Of a DNA stretch of 64,000 bases, positions 38,828 to 48,270 are shown one piece after another. How positions within the stretch are numbered: position 1 is the stretch's first letter; each line of letters begins with the position of its first letter. The stretch covers positions 434,001-498,000 of the forward strand of contig NZ_FOQI01000001.1 in assembly GCF_900113705.1 (NCBI RefSeq), given 5' to 3'. Position numbers and translations under genes: made by a program. The notes under the pieces were generated by a model. That model was not told the DNA's origin and ran no database searches. It saw only the letters and a list, made by a program, of their open reading frames with translations. Origin of the DNA: Collimonas sp. OK307. Its GTDB lineage: Bacteria; Pseudomonadota; Gammaproteobacteria; Burkholderiales; Burkholderiaceae_D.

Positions 38828-38980
38828 CCTCTCAAAGGGGAGTAGCTCCTGAATATTGGCCGACATATTAGTCATTAGTTGCGGTCCGATGTTCTGCAAG
38901 GTAGTCGTCATCACGGAACAGGCACAACGCCTGCGCCCGGTTACCTTGGCAGCGACGCTGTTGAGCAAGACCTTTGTCAG
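38828..38980 (+). promoter_or_regulatory. yybP-ykoY-type manganese riboswitch
   Basis: The leader has the features of this RNA class in order. A closing helix forms between CAAAGG (38833-38838) and CCTTTG (38971-38976). The conserved GGGGAGTAGCTCC follows directly (38837-38849). The matching conserved strand GAGCAAGAC (38963-38971) sits just before the closing strand. A 7-bp inner helix pairs CAAGGTA (38897-38903) with TACCTTG (38942-38948), and a variable hairpin CAGGC/GCCTG lies inside it (38919-38933). The class senses Mn2+ and controls exporters and TerC-family genes; the gene downstream is TerC-family, which makes the call strong. Confidence 0.87.
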
Positions 38981-39078
38981 CATGGATACCATGCAGGCAA
39001 TGTGTCGCGTATACTTCTTCTCGCCATTCCTGTTGTTATCCATGCATGAGGTTATTTGCTAACCCTGTTGGAGACTTT

Positions 39079-39801
39079 ATGGATTTTTCTGCTTTACTTT
39101 CAATGCTGGGCCTGGCTGACTGGAATGCCGGCGCATTCTTCGGCGCATTGCTGGCTATCATCGTCATCGACCTGGTGCTGGCCGGCGACAACGCCATCGT
39201 GATTGCGATGGCGGCCCGCAACCTGCCGGACCACCTGCGCCGCAAAGCGATTATCTGGGGCACCGCGGGCGCAGTCGTCATGCGGGTGTTGATGACTATC
39301 GGCGTCGTGTGGCTGCTGCAAATACCAGGCTTGTTGCTGGTGGGCGGCATCGCCCTGCTCTGGATCGCCTACCGTTTGCTGACGCAGTCGGATGACGGCG
39401 AAGCGCATGGCGTGCAAGCTACCACCATGGCGGCCGCATTGAAAACCATCATCATCGCCGATACCGTCATGGGCATCGACAATGTCCTGGGTGTGGCCGG
39501 CGCCGCCAAAGGCAGCATGGCCCTGGTGATTATCGGCTTGCTGATTTCGGTGCCGATCATGGTGTGGGGCTCGACCCTGGCGCTCAAGCTGATCGAACGC
39601 TTCCCAGCCACGATCTTTATCGGCGCGGCAATCCTGGTATATACCGCAATGCACATGATCGTCACGGAACCGATAGCAAAGCCGTTGTGGGATAGCTTCC
39701 CAGGGTTGAGCTATGCCGTCTATGCGATTGGCTTTGTGGTAGTGCTGGGTGGTGGCTGGCTGGTGTCCAGACGACGTGGCGCTGAAAAAGTCGCGGAATA
39801 A
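39079..39801 (+). CDS. TerC/YjbE-family inner membrane protein, probable Mn2+ exporter
   Basis: I start at ATG 39079, with TTGGAGACTTT before it; an upstream in-frame extension runs back through the riboswitch and is not credible. The 240-residue protein has seven or so membrane spans and the two family signatures: VIDLVLAGDNAIVIAMAAR near residue 30 and IIADTVMGIDNVLGVAGAAKG near residue 130, whose acidic residues form the proposed metal site. Relatives (E. coli Alx, B. subtilis YkoY/YceF) export manganese or metallate secreted proteins. The leader riboswitch supports a manganese role. It is monocistronic, closed by a terminator. Confidence 0.9.
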   Translation: MDFSALLSMLGLADWNAGAFFGALLAIIVIDLVLAGDNAIVIAMAARNLPDHLRRKAIIWGTAGAVVMRVLMTIGVVWLLQIPGLLLVGGIALLWIAYRLLTQSDDGEAHGVQATTMAAALKTIIIADTVMGIDNVLGVAGAAKGSMALVIIGLLISVPIMVWGSTLALKLIERFPATIFIGAAILVYTAMHMIVTEPIAKPLWDSFPGLSYAVYAIGFVVVLGGGWLVSRRRGAEKVAE

Positions 39802-39805
39802 AACC

Positions 39806-39839
39806 AAAAATCCCCGTCTCGTCAGGCGGGGATTTTTTT
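39806..39839. terminator. Terminator between the TerC-like gene and S-formylglutathione hydrolase
   Basis: ATCCCCG (39810-39816) pairs with CGGGGAT (39827-39833), with A-run before and T-run after, so it can serve both convergent genes. Confidence 0.88.
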
Positions 39840-39842
39840 GCC

Positions 39843-40697
39843 TCAAGGTATCTGGTTTGCCGTCAATATCCGTTGATGGAAAGCCAGATGATCGTCCATC
39901 AAAGTGGAAATGAAATAATAGCCGTGGTCATACCCGGCGTGACGGCGCAGCGTCAATTTCTGTCCGGCCTGCAGGCAGGCCGCCTCAAACTGCTCCGGCA
40001 GTAATTGCTCTGCCAGGAATTTATCCCCCAAGCCTTGATCGATCAGTATCTCTTGCGGAAACGGTCGTCGCAGCCGCAACATCAATTGCGTCGCATCGTA
40101 ATCCTGCCAGCCGGCTTGATCCGTTCCCAGGTAATTGCCAAACGCCTTTTGCCCCCACGGACAATTTCCCGGCGCCGCAATCGGCGCAAACGCCGACACC
40201 GAGCGAAACACATCCGGATTGCGCAAAGCCAGCACCAGCGCGCCATGGCCGCCCATCGAATGGCCAAAGATACCGATGCTGCCGGCTTGCGCCGGAAACT
40301 CTTGCACGATGGTTTGCCGTAACTCATGCAATATATAAGAGTACATCCGGAAATGCGCTGCCCACGGCGCTTGCGTCGCGTCCAGGTAAAAGCCGGCGCC
40401 GTTGCCGAAATCCCAGCTGGCGTCGACACCGGCGATCCCGGTATCGCGCGGACTGGTATCGGGCGTCACCAGCATGATGCCGTACTGCGCCGCGTAACGC
40501 TGGGCGCCGGCCTTGATCATGAAAGTCTCTTCGGTACAGGTCAGGCCGGCCAGGAAAAACAGCACGGGCACCGGCCCCAACCTGGCTTGCGGCGGCTGGA
40601 ACACGGAAAACCGCATAGGCAAACCGATCTCGCTCGACGCATGCCGGTAAAAACCCTGCGTGCCGCCGAAGCAGGCATGTTCGCTGATCAGCTCCAT
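39843..40697 (-). CDS. fghA: S-formylglutathione hydrolase
   Basis: The 284-residue esterase-D type enzyme hydrolyses S-formylglutathione to formate and glutathione, the second step of formaldehyde detoxification. It carries LFFLAGLTCTEETFMIKAGAQRYA near residue 45, the nucleophile elbow GHSMGGHGAL near residue 150, the aspartate in LIDQGLGDKFL near residue 225 and the histidine in HAGYDHGYYFI near residue 257. It overlaps the frmA stop by one base, so the two are translated from one message. Length is standard. Confidence 0.95.
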   Translation of the reverse strand: MELISEHACFGGTQGFYRHASSEIGLPMRFSVFQPPQARLGPVPVLFFLAGLTCTEETFMIKAGAQRYAAQYGIMLVTPDTSPRDTGIAGVDASWDFGNGAGFYLDATQAPWAAHFRMYSYILHELRQTIVQEFPAQAGSIGIFGHSMGGHGALVLALRNPDVFRSVSAFAPIAAPGNCPWGQKAFGNYLGTDQAGWQDYDATQLMLRLRRPFPQEILIDQGLGDKFLAEQLLPEQFEAACLQAGQKLTLRRHAGYDHGYYFISTLMDDHLAFHQRILTANQIP

Positions 40698-41803
40698 CAG
40701 TAGATCACCACCGAACGTATCGATTCGCCGCTCTTCATCAAATCGAACCCTTCATTGATGCGCTCCAGCGGCAAGCGATGGGTAATCAAGTCATCGATAT
40801 TCAGCTTGCCGTCCATATACCAGTCGACGATCTTGGGCACGTCGGTACGGCCACGGGCGCCGCCGAATGCCGAACCCTTCCAGACGCGGCCGGTCACCAG
40901 CTGGAACGGCCGGGTGCTGATTTCCTGGCCGGCGGCGGCAACGCCGATCACGATCGATTGTCCCCAGCCTTTATGGCAGCATTCCAGCGCCTGACGCATG
41001 GTGGTGACGTTGCCGATGCATTCGAAGCTGTAATCGGCGCCGCCATCGGTCAGTTGCACGATGGCGTCGACCACGTTCTCCACTGCCGTCGGATTGATGA
41101 AATGCGTCATGCCGAATTTGCGCGCCATCTCCTGACGGGCCGGATTGATATCAACCCCGATGATCTTGTCGGCGCCGACCATGCGCGCCGCCTGGATCAC
41201 GTTCAGGCCGATGCCGCCCAGCCCGAACACCACCACATTGGCGCCCGCTTCCACCTTGGCGGTAAACAGCACCGCGCCGACGCCGGTAGTGACGCCGCAA
41301 CCGATATAACAAACCTTGTCGAATGGTGCATCTTCACGGATCTTGGCAAGGGCGATTTCCGGCACCACGATGTAGTTGGAAAACGTCGAGGTCCCCATGT
41401 AATGGAAAATCGGCTTGCCGTCGATCGAGAAACGACTGGTGGCGTCCGGCATCAAGCCACGTCCCTGGGTCGAGCGGATCGACTGGCACAGATTGGTTTT
41501 TTGCGACAAACAGAATTTGCATTCTCGGCATTCGGGCGTGTAGAGCGGAATGACGTGATCGTCCTTCTTCAGGCTTTTGACGCCAGGGCCGACGTCCACC
41601 ACGATACCCGCGCCTTCATGGCCCAGGATCGACGGGAAAATGCCTTCCGGATCGGCGCCGGACAGTGTGTAGTAATCGGTATGGCAGATGCCGGTAGCCT
41701 TGATCTCGACCAGCACCTCACCGGCACGCGGGCCGCCCAGTTCGACTTCTTCGATCGTCAGTGGCTGACCGGCTTTCCATGCGATAGCTGCTTTGGTTTT
41801 CAT
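40697..41803 (-). CDS. frmA: S-(hydroxymethyl)glutathione dehydrogenase (class III ADH)
   Basis: This 368-residue zinc enzyme oxidises S-hydroxymethylglutathione to S-formylglutathione with NAD+. Catalytic-zinc ligands are in TGICHTDYY and LGHEGAG near residues 38-65 and CGVTTGVGA near residue 170. The four structural-zinc cysteines lie in [15 protein letters not shown] near residue 92. The Rossmann segment [14 protein letters not shown] is near residue 193. It heads the frmA-fghA unit. No FrmR-type repressor gene is adjacent, so control is not evident. Confidence 0.96.
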   Translation of the reverse strand: MKTKAAIAWKAGQPLTIEEVELGGPRAGEVLVEIKATGICHTDYYTLSGADPEGIFPSILGHEGAGIVVDVGPGVKSLKKDDHVIPLYTPECRECKFCLSQKTNLCQSIRSTQGRGLMPDATSRFSIDGKPIFHYMGTSTFSNYIVVPEIALAKIREDAPFDKVCYIGCGVTTGVGAVLFTAKVEAGANVVVFGLGGIGLNVIQAARMVGADKIIGVDINPARQEMARKFGMTHFINPTAVENVVDAIVQLTDGGADYSFECIGNVTTMRQALECCHKGWGQSIVIGVAAAGQEISTRPFQLVTGRVWKGSAFGGARGRTDVPKIVDWYMDGKLNIDDLITHRLPLERINEGFDLMKSGESIRSVVIY

Positions 41804-41870
41804 GATGATGTCCTTTATCTGGCTGTAATCTGGCTGTATTTACTCGAATGTATTGAAACAACATTCCTGA

Positions 41871-43241
41871 CTATTCGGTGTCGCGTATCTTGCTCAAAGC
41901 ATCATCGATACGCTCGACGCCAATCACTTTCAAACCTTCAATCTCTTGTTTCGGCATATTCGCCTTGGGAATCATGGCAATCGAGAAGCCCAGCTTGGCG
42001 GCTTCGCGCAAACGTTCCTGGCCGCGTGGCGCCGGCCGGATTTCACCCGCCAGGCCGACCTCGCCGAACACCACCAGCCCACGCGGCAGCGGCCGGTTGC
42101 GCATCGACGAGTTAATCGCCAGCAGCACCGCCAGATCGGCGGCGGGTTCGGTAATCTTGACGCCGCCGACCGCATTGATGAACACATCCTGGTCAAACGC
42201 CGCAATGCCGGCATGACGATGCAACACAGCCAGCAACATCGCCAGCCGGTTCTGCTCCAGCCCGACCGACAGGCGACGCGCATTCGGCACGTGCGACGCA
42301 TCGACCAAAGCCTGGATTTCCACCAGCAGCGGCCGCGTGCCTTCCTGCGTCACCATCACGCAAGAGCCCGGCACTTGATTGTCATGCTGCGACAAGAACA
42401 GCGCCGACGGATTGGAGACGCCCTTCAAGCCCTTTTCCGTCATTGCAAAAACGCCTAGCTCATTGACCGCGCCGAAGCGATTCTTGAATGCCCGCACCAG
42501 GCGGAAACTGGAATGGGTATCGCCTTCGAAGTACAGCACCGTATCGACGATATGCTCCAGCACGCGCGGCCCTGCCAGCGCGCCTTCTTTGGTCACGTGG
42601 CCGACCATGATGATGGTGATGCCTGATTGCTTGGCAACCCGCGTCAGCTGCGCCGCGCATTCACGCACCTGCGCCACCGAACCCGGAGCCGAGCTGAGCG
42701 CATCGGAATAAACAGTCTGGATCGAATCGATGACCGCCACTTCGGGCTTATGCTCCACCAGCGTGTTGAGGATTTTTTCCAGCTGGATTTCAGCCTGCAG
42801 CTTGAGATCCTTGGCATCCACCGCCAGCCGCTTGGCGCGCAAGGCGATTTGCGCACCGGACTCTTCGCCGCTGACGTACAGCACACTCTTGATTTTCGAC
42901 AAATTCGCCAGCGCTTGCAACAGTAAGGTCGATTTGCCGATACCCGGATCACCGCCGATCAACACTACTCCGCCGGCCACCAGTCCGCCGCCGAGCACCC
43001 GGTCGAATTCCTCGATACCGGTGCCGAAGCGCGGTACGTCGATGGCTTCGATGTCGGCCAGGGTCATTACCGGTGCAGTCTGCGCCAAGCCTTGATGCTG
43101 ATTGGAAAAACGGTTGCCGACCGCTTCGACGATGGTTTCCACCAGCGTGTTCCATTGCCCGCAGGACGGGCACTGGCCGGTCCATTTGTTGGCGACGCCG
43201 CCGCATTCGGTGCAGGTGTAATTGGTTTTAGCTTTGGCCAT
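41871..43241 (-). CDS. radA: DNA repair protein RadA
   Basis: The 456-residue branch-migration ATPase has an N-terminal C4 zinc finger (CTECGGVANKWTGQCPSCGQW, two CxxC pairs), a RecA-like core with Walker A GDPGIGKSTLLLQ near residue 97, the RadA-specific KNRFGAVNELGVF motif near residue 255, and a C-terminal Lon-like domain (about residues 290-455). It extends heteroduplex DNA during homologous recombination. It lies 57 bases after alr on the same strand, so co-transcription is likely. Length is typical. Confidence 0.96.
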   Translation of the reverse strand: MAKAKTNYTCTECGGVANKWTGQCPSCGQWNTLVETIVEAVGNRFSNQHQGLAQTAPVMTLADIEAIDVPRFGTGIEEFDRVLGGGLVAGGVVLIGGDPGIGKSTLLLQALANLSKIKSVLYVSGEESGAQIALRAKRLAVDAKDLKLQAEIQLEKILNTLVEHKPEVAVIDSIQTVYSDALSSAPGSVAQVRECAAQLTRVAKQSGITIIMVGHVTKEGALAGPRVLEHIVDTVLYFEGDTHSSFRLVRAFKNRFGAVNELGVFAMTEKGLKGVSNPSALFLSQHDNQVPGSCVMVTQEGTRPLLVEIQALVDASHVPNARRLSVGLEQNRLAMLLAVLHRHAGIAAFDQDVFINAVGGVKITEPAADLAVLLAINSSMRNRPLPRGLVVFGEVGLAGEIRPAPRGQERLREAAKLGFSIAMIPKANMPKQEIEGLKVIGVERIDDALSKIRDTE

Positions 43242-43298
43242 GCGATTCCATAATCATTAGTAGTAGTGGGCTTGCTATCCGTCCGCGCTGCTGCACCG

Positions 43299-44375
43299 TC
43301 ACAAGTCCACCACTTTAACCCGCGCAGCCACGGCACACATCAATTCATACCCGATTGTCCCGGCCGCGTGCGCCACTTCATCGATCGGCAAGCCTGTACC
43401 CCACAAGGTCACCGCACTACCGACTGCGGCACCCGGCACATTGGTCAGGTCGACTGAAAACATGTCCATCGATACCCGTCCCACGGTAGTAGTACGCGTA
43501 CCGTCAACCAGCACCGGAGTGCCGTTCGGCGCATGGCGTGGGTAGCCGTCGGCATAACCGCAGGCGACCACACCTACGACCATCGGCGCGGCCGCGACAA
43601 ATCGGCTGCCGTAACCGATCGCTTCGCCGGCGCCGAGCCGCTGGATGCCGATAATCTTGCTGGTGAGCGTCATCGCCGGTTTCAGGCCGAACTGTTCGGC
43701 GCTGGCGCCGCCGGGCGTGGCGCCATATAACATGATGCCAGGCCGCACCCAATCCGATTTCAATTCGGGATGCATCAGGTCTGCGGCAGAATTGGCGACG
43801 CTGCGTTCTTCACTGAGACCCGAGATACCCTGCTCGAATTGCTGCGCCTGTTGTTGCAATGGCAAACCTGGATTCAGCGGATCGTCGGCATTCGCAAAAT
43901 GCGTCATCAATGTGATCTTGCGCACCGCCGGGTTCGCCCGCAAACGCTGGTAAGCGGCACGATAGGCTTCCGGCTTGAAACCGAGCCGGTTCATGCCGCT
44001 GTTCATTTTCAGATGGACATCGACTGGCCCGCTCAGCCCGGATCGCTCCAGCCAGACGATCTGTTCGATGCAATGGACTGCGAACTCGAGCCGGGCCCGG
44101 ACCACTGTCTCAAGATCGGCGGCGTCAAAGATACCTTCCAGGAGCAGGATAGGTTTTTGCCAACCCAGCTCGCGCAGACGCACTGCATTTTCCGGCTCAA
44201 TCAAGGCCAGCCCGTCCGCTTCCGCAAAACCGCGTATGCCGCGCTCCAAACCATGGCCGTAGGCATTCGCCTTGACCACCGCCCAGATCTTCGCATCAAG
44301 GGCATGCGATTTGGCAATACGCAGATTGTGCTGCAGCGCAGAAATATCTATGGTGGCAACTAGGGGTCTTGGCAT
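43299..44375 (-). CDS. alr: Alanine racemase
   Basis: I start at the ATG at 44375 (MPRPLVATIDISALQHNL), the usual family N-terminus; the frame stays open 126 bases further but without homology-like sequence. The 358-residue product carries the PLP lysine in VVKANAYGHG near residue 36 and the second catalytic tyrosine in the C-terminal beta domain near MLYGATPGG. It interconverts L- and D-alanine for peptidoglycan. Whether it is the biosynthetic Alr or the catabolic DadX copy cannot be settled; linkage to radA rather than dadA favours Alr. lplT is divergent from it. Confidence 0.92.
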   Translation of the reverse strand: MPRPLVATIDISALQHNLRIAKSHALDAKIWAVVKANAYGHGLERGIRGFAEADGLALIEPENAVRLRELGWQKPILLLEGIFDAADLETVVRARLEFAVHCIEQIVWLERSGLSGPVDVHLKMNSGMNRLGFKPEAYRAAYQRLRANPAVRKITLMTHFANADDPLNPGLPLQQQAQQFEQGISGLSEERSVANSAADLMHPELKSDWVRPGIMLYGATPGGASAEQFGLKPAMTLTSKIIGIQRLGAGEAIGYGSRFVAAAPMVVGVVACGYADGYPRHAPNGTPVLVDGTRTTTVGRVSMDMFSVDLTNVPGAAVGSAVTLWGTGLPIDEVAHAAGTIGYELMCAVAARVKVVDL

Positions 44376-44578
44376 GGGTGGGAAATGGGCAGAATTTGCG
44401 CAGTGCGTTGAAGCGTCCATTTTACCGGATGCGCCGTCGATGATGAATTGGCAATCACTATAATTCGGTCGATTTTTTGCAGAACGTTTTGTCTTTGGCA
44501 TGTCTCATAATCACGAATCGGTCATATTTTCATGGTATAAAGCAGGCCGGGGACACATTGTTACATTCTGGGATGCGG

Positions 44579-45841
44579 ATGAATCGCGGTTTTTACACCA
44601 TCATGGCGGCGCAGTTTTTTTCTTCGCTGGCCGATAACGCCCTATTCATAGCGGCCATCGCCGTACTGGCAGAAATGTCGTCGCCGGACTGGATGACACC
44701 GCTGCTGAAATTATTTTTTGTCTTGTCTTACGTGCTGTTGGCAGCTTTTGTCGGCGCTTTCGCTGATTCTCTGCCTAAAGGCCGGGTGATGCTCATCACC
44801 AACATGATCAAGATTTTCGGCTGCATGCTGATGTTCTTCGATGTCCACCCATTGATCGCTTATGCCATTGTCGGGTTCGGCGCGGCTGCTTATTCGCCCG
44901 CCAAATATGGCATCCTGACCGAATTGTTGCCACCGGAAAAACTGGTAGCCGCAAATGGCTGGATTGAAGGTTTGACCATGGCCTCGATCATCTTCGGCAC
45001 GGTTCTGGGCGGCGCTTTGGTCAGCCCTCATATCACTGCAATCTTGCTGCAATGGCACATACCGATTCTCAACCTGAATCTGAATACCCCTACCCATGCA
45101 GCGCTCACGGTGATCGGCATGTTGTACATCGTCGCCACCATATTCAATCTGAAGATCCCGGACACCGGCGCCCGCTACCCGCACCAGCAACATCGGCCCA
45201 GCAAGCTCATCGTTGATTTTGCCAATTGCTGTTCAATTCTGTGGAAAGACAAATTGGGCCAGATTTCGCTGGCAGTCACTACCCTGTTCTGGGGCGCCGG
45301 CGCAACACTGCAATTCATCGTGCTGAAATGGGCTGAAAAATCGCTCGGCATGCCGCTCGACAAAGCGGCCATACTGCAAGGCGTGGTGGCATTTGGCGTG
45401 GCGATTGGTGCAGGCGTGGCGGCACGCATGATTCCATTGAAAAAATCGCTGACAGTGATGCCGATGGGAGTCGTGATGGGGCTGGTCGTCATGGCGATGA
45501 CGGTGGTGCATTCTGTCTGGCTGGCCTATCCCTTGCTGATACTTATTGGTGCATTGTCCGGCTATTTCGTCGTGCCGATGAATGCTCTCCTGCAACATCG
45601 CGGTCACGTGCTGATGAGTGCGGGTCACTCGATCGCAGTGCAAAATTTCAATGAAAACCTGTCGATATTGACCATGCTGGTGCTGTATGCGCTGATGATC
45701 AAAATGAATCTCGACGTGAATATCGTTATCTTCTTGTTTGGCTCGTTTGTCGCCGCCATCATGATTTTGATCATGCGCAAGCATGCGGCGAATCAACGCG
45801 AACATGATTCGCTGGCCTTGATTGGCGAAGTCAAACACTGA
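44579..45841 (+). CDS. lplT: Lysophospholipid transporter LplT
   Basis: I start at ATG 44579 (MNRGFYTIMAAQFFSSLADNALF); another ATG two codons earlier is also possible. The 420-residue major-facilitator protein has twelve hydrophobic spans and the LplT hallmarks FSSLADNALF near residue 15, SLPKGRVMLITNMIKIFGC near residue 65 and YSPAKYGILTELLPPEKLVAANGWIEG near residue 105. It flips lysophospholipids across the inner membrane for re-acylation. The acyltransferase partner (aas) is not in the window. It is divergent from alr and convergent with the DUF1853 gene. Confidence 0.9.
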   Translation: MNRGFYTIMAAQFFSSLADNALFIAAIAVLAEMSSPDWMTPLLKLFFVLSYVLLAAFVGAFADSLPKGRVMLITNMIKIFGCMLMFFDVHPLIAYAIVGFGAAAYSPAKYGILTELLPPEKLVAANGWIEGLTMASIIFGTVLGGALVSPHITAILLQWHIPILNLNLNTPTHAALTVIGMLYIVATIFNLKIPDTGARYPHQQHRPSKLIVDFANCCSILWKDKLGQISLAVTTLFWGAGATLQFIVLKWAEKSLGMPLDKAAILQGVVAFGVAIGAGVAARMIPLKKSLTVMPMGVVMGLVVMAMTVVHSVWLAYPLLILIGALSGYFVVPMNALLQHRGHVLMSAGHSIAVQNFNENLSILTMLVLYALMIKMNLDVNIVIFLFGSFVAAIMILIMRKHAANQREHDSLALIGEVKH

Positions 45842-45912
45842 CTGAGTTAAACATTGCATTAAGCGAACACTGCAACGGCTGGATAAATCTATCCGGCCAT
45901 CAACTCAGGCAG

Positions 45913-46905
45913 TTAGCCCGCCTTACCCACAGTCAGATGGCGCTGGGCTGCAGCCCTTCCCGCCCAGTCGTCCGGCACCACAAAACCCCTGGCAGTTTCC
46001 AGACCGTAGTCGCCTTCTGGCCGTAAGGTGGCCAGCAATACCGGCGCAGCATCACCGGCAAAATGTTCCGACAACGCCAGCCGTGCGTCCTCCGCACTGA
46101 GCGTACGCTCAAGCGATGTTTTTGCCGGCGCCAGCCAGCGCTGGCGAGGTAATATCTGATACGTGGCTGACGGCTCCAGCGGCAAGGCTGACAGGCTGCA
46201 CCAATAGCCACGACAAGCATTGGCGGATACACCCAGCACCGCGGGCAGGCGTAAATGCGCATCGGGATAAAACAACCAGCCTTTTATCAACGCCTGAGCT
46301 GAGGTAACCGGTTCGTTAAGATGGATCTGGGCCGCAGGATGTTGCGATAGAACCAGCTGGCGCTGTAAAATCTTTTGCATTTTCGCGCCCAGCGAGTCTG
46401 CCAGGTTCGGACCGAGAAAATCGTCCGGCTGCAAACTCCTGCCACTGGTTTCCAGCAAATAAAACTTGGTCGCGAACTCCCAATGGACCAGGCCGCCATT
46501 AAGCTGCAACAAGAAATCGAATTCGCCTATGGTGTCGTTCTTGCTGGCCCGGACTTGCACGCTATGCGCCACCAGTATTTGCCTTTGTTCAAAGTAGAAC
46601 GCCAGCAATTTTTCTGCGTATAGTCCCAGACGGGTCGATGGCAGACTGCCTATGTAGCGATGCAATGCCTGCAGCTTTTCCGGAATCTGCTCCAGCTCGG
46701 TGAGCCATGTGGCCAGGTCGGGATCCGCGTAGCTGGCGATCTTGCCTTGCCATTGCGCGGCCTGCGGATCAAGCAAATCTGGCGCATCCAGCAACCAGGC
46801 CAATGCCCGGACATGCGGATCGAACAGGTGATTCCAGCGCCGGTGAAACTGTTCCTGGCAAGCGCCGAAATGCGCTGCGGAAAAATCACTCATCGACGTT
46901 GGCAT
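45913..46905 (-). CDS. DUF1853 family protein
   Basis: The 330-residue protein matches DUF1853: FDPHVRALAWLLDAPDLL near residue 30, RLGLYAEKLLAFYFEQ near residue 92, and GEFDFLLQLNGGLVHWEFATKFYLL near residue 127. The E...D...E-x-K spacing in the last motif recalls PD-(D/E)xK nuclease-like folds, but activity is unknown. Start is either 46905 or ATG 46893; both overlap the end of the uracil-DNA glycosylase gene (by 20 or 8 bases). The tight coupling to a base-excision enzyme suggests, as inference only, a nucleic-acid role. Confidence 0.83.
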   Translation of the reverse strand: MPTSMSDFSAAHFGACQEQFHRRWNHLFDPHVRALAWLLDAPDLLDPQAAQWQGKIASYADPDLATWLTELEQIPEKLQALHRYIGSLPSTRLGLYAEKLLAFYFEQRQILVAHSVQVRASKNDTIGEFDFLLQLNGGLVHWEFATKFYLLETSGRSLQPDDFLGPNLADSLGAKMQKILQRQLVLSQHPAAQIHLNEPVTSAQALIKGWLFYPDAHLRLPAVLGVSANACRGYWCSLSALPLEPSATYQILPRQRWLAPAKTSLERTLSAEDARLALSEHFAGDAAPVLLATLRPEGDYGLETARGFVVPDDWAGRAAAQRHLTVGKAG

Positions 46906-47788
46906 AGGTACTCATGGCCAGGCACAAATCGCTCCAGACTTTACCTTTGTCGGCCAGCTGACGCAGCAGATAAGCCGGATGGTAAGTCACCACCAAAGGA
47001 CGGCCGGCATAACGATGCACGGTACCGCGCAGTTTCGAGACCGGTGTCGCCGGATCGAGTCCGAGCAAGGACAAGGCTGCAGTCTTGCCCAAGGCAACCA
47101 GAATGGTCGGCTGGATCAGTTCGATCTGACGTTGCAGATACGGCAGGCAAGCCGCCACCTCATCAGCTGCAGGCGCCCGGTCGCGGCCGGTGCCGTCGGT
47201 TGGCCGGCACTTGACGATATTGGCGATGTAAGCATTTTCACCGCGCTTCAAGCCCATCGCCAGCAGGATGTTATCGAGCAATTTACCCGCCGGGCCGACG
47301 AACGGCTCGCCCTGGATATCCTCGTTGCGTCCCGGGCCTTCGCCGATAAACAGCCATTTGGCCTTGTTGTCGCCGACGCCGAACACGGTGTTTTTACGCC
47401 CATGGCAAAGCCCGCAAGCAGTGCATCCGGCTACGGCTTTTTGCAATTGCTGCCAATCCATGGCAGCTGGTGAAATCGTGGTGGCTACGGTCGCTATGGT
47501 CGTTACAGATGACGCCACTGGCGCATCGTCATCACCCCAGGCCGAAGCAGCAACGCTGTTCAGCGGCACCACCGGCACGGTGAGCGCCCGGACTACCACT
47601 TCAGCTTCAACCTGCGACTCTGCAACAGGCATTTCAACTGCCGACGCGAGCGCCTGTTGTGGCGCTGCCTCTACCTGCCCTTCTACCTCGATCTGCTCTG
47701 CATCGGGTAAACCGCCGTCGCGCCGCAGCCATAGCGGACCGAGGCCGATCTCGTCGAGAAAAACGCTGCGCCTGCTCACCTCGCTCAT
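46886..47788 (-). CDS. Family 4-type uracil-DNA glycosylase
   Basis: The 300-residue protein has a variable N-terminal 100 residues and a C-terminal Fe-S uracil-DNA glycosylase domain. Cluster cysteines are in CTACGLCHGRKNTVF near residue 138, IVKCRPTDGTG near residue 210 and AACLPYLQRQ near residue 232. The active-site loop is GEGPGRNEDIQGEPFVGPAGKLLD near residue 165 and the C-terminal VVTYHPAYLLRQ near residue 270. It removes uracil from DNA. It overlaps rimI by 4 bases and belongs to the tsaB-rimI-udg-DUF1853 run, a common betaproteobacterial arrangement. The long N-terminal extension is usual in this group. Confidence 0.92.
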   Translation of the reverse strand: MSEVSRRSVFLDEIGLGPLWLRRDGGLPDAEQIEVEGQVEAAPQQALASAVEMPVAESQVEAEVVVRALTVPVVPLNSVAASAWGDDDAPVASSVTTIATVATTISPAAMDWQQLQKAVAGCTACGLCHGRKNTVFGVGDNKAKWLFIGEGPGRNEDIQGEPFVGPAGKLLDNILLAMGLKRGENAYIANIVKCRPTDGTGRDRAPAADEVAACLPYLQRQIELIQPTILVALGKTAALSLLGLDPATPVSKLRGTVHRYAGRPLVVTYHPAYLLRQLADKGKVWSDLCLAMSTYANVDE

Positions 47789-48270
47789 AAGGCCAACCTC
47801 ATCACAATGGCTTCTTCGCGCTTGTCGCCAGCCGCCGGATAATAGTCCCGACGCCGGCCGATTTCGACAAAACCATAGCGCTGATAGATAACAATCGCGC
47901 GCGTATTCGAAGGCCGCACTTCCAGCAATATCGATTGCATCTTTTGCTGATGCGCCAGGAGGCAGACTTTATCCAGCAGCATCTTGCCGATGCCGCGTCC
48001 ATGCATATCCCCATGCACGCTGATATTCAGCAGATGCGCCTCATCCAGCGCCTGCATCACGAAAAAATAACCCAACAGAGTCTGGCCGGCATCTCGCAAT
48101 ACCCAGCACTGATATCCACTCTGGATCGAATCGATAAAATTGCCGCGGGTCCAGGGATGGGAATACACACTCTTTTCGATCGACACCACTTCATCCAGGT
48201 CTTCGATACGCATGGCGGCAAATGACAGCGGCCGCAACAAATTGGGCGCTGACTGTACATTCGCACTCAT
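47785..48270 (-). CDS. rimI: Ribosomal protein S18 alanine N-acetyltransferase
   Basis: The 161-residue GNAT acetyltransferase has the acetyl-CoA loop GDMHGRGIGKMLLDKV near residue 90 and the RimI-typical EKSVYSHPWTRGNFIDSI near residue 33 and VRPSNTRAIVIYQRYGF near residue 123. It acetylates the N-terminal alanine of ribosomal protein bS18. It overlaps both neighbours by 4 bases. The tsaB-rimI pairing is widely conserved. Confidence 0.93.
   Translation of the reverse strand: MSANVQSAPNLLRPLSFAAMRIEDLDEVVSIEKSVYSHPWTRGNFIDSIQSGYQCWVLRDAGQTLLGYFFVMQALDEAHLLNISVHGDMHGRGIGKMLLDKVCLLAHQQKMQSILLEVRPSNTRAIVIYQRYGFVEIGRRRDYYPAAGDKREEAIVMRLAL

Noticed and set aside
40778-42115. Open frame of 445 codons on the plus strand opposite frmA
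   Set aside because: It mirrors the codon pattern of frmA and carries no recognisable motif.
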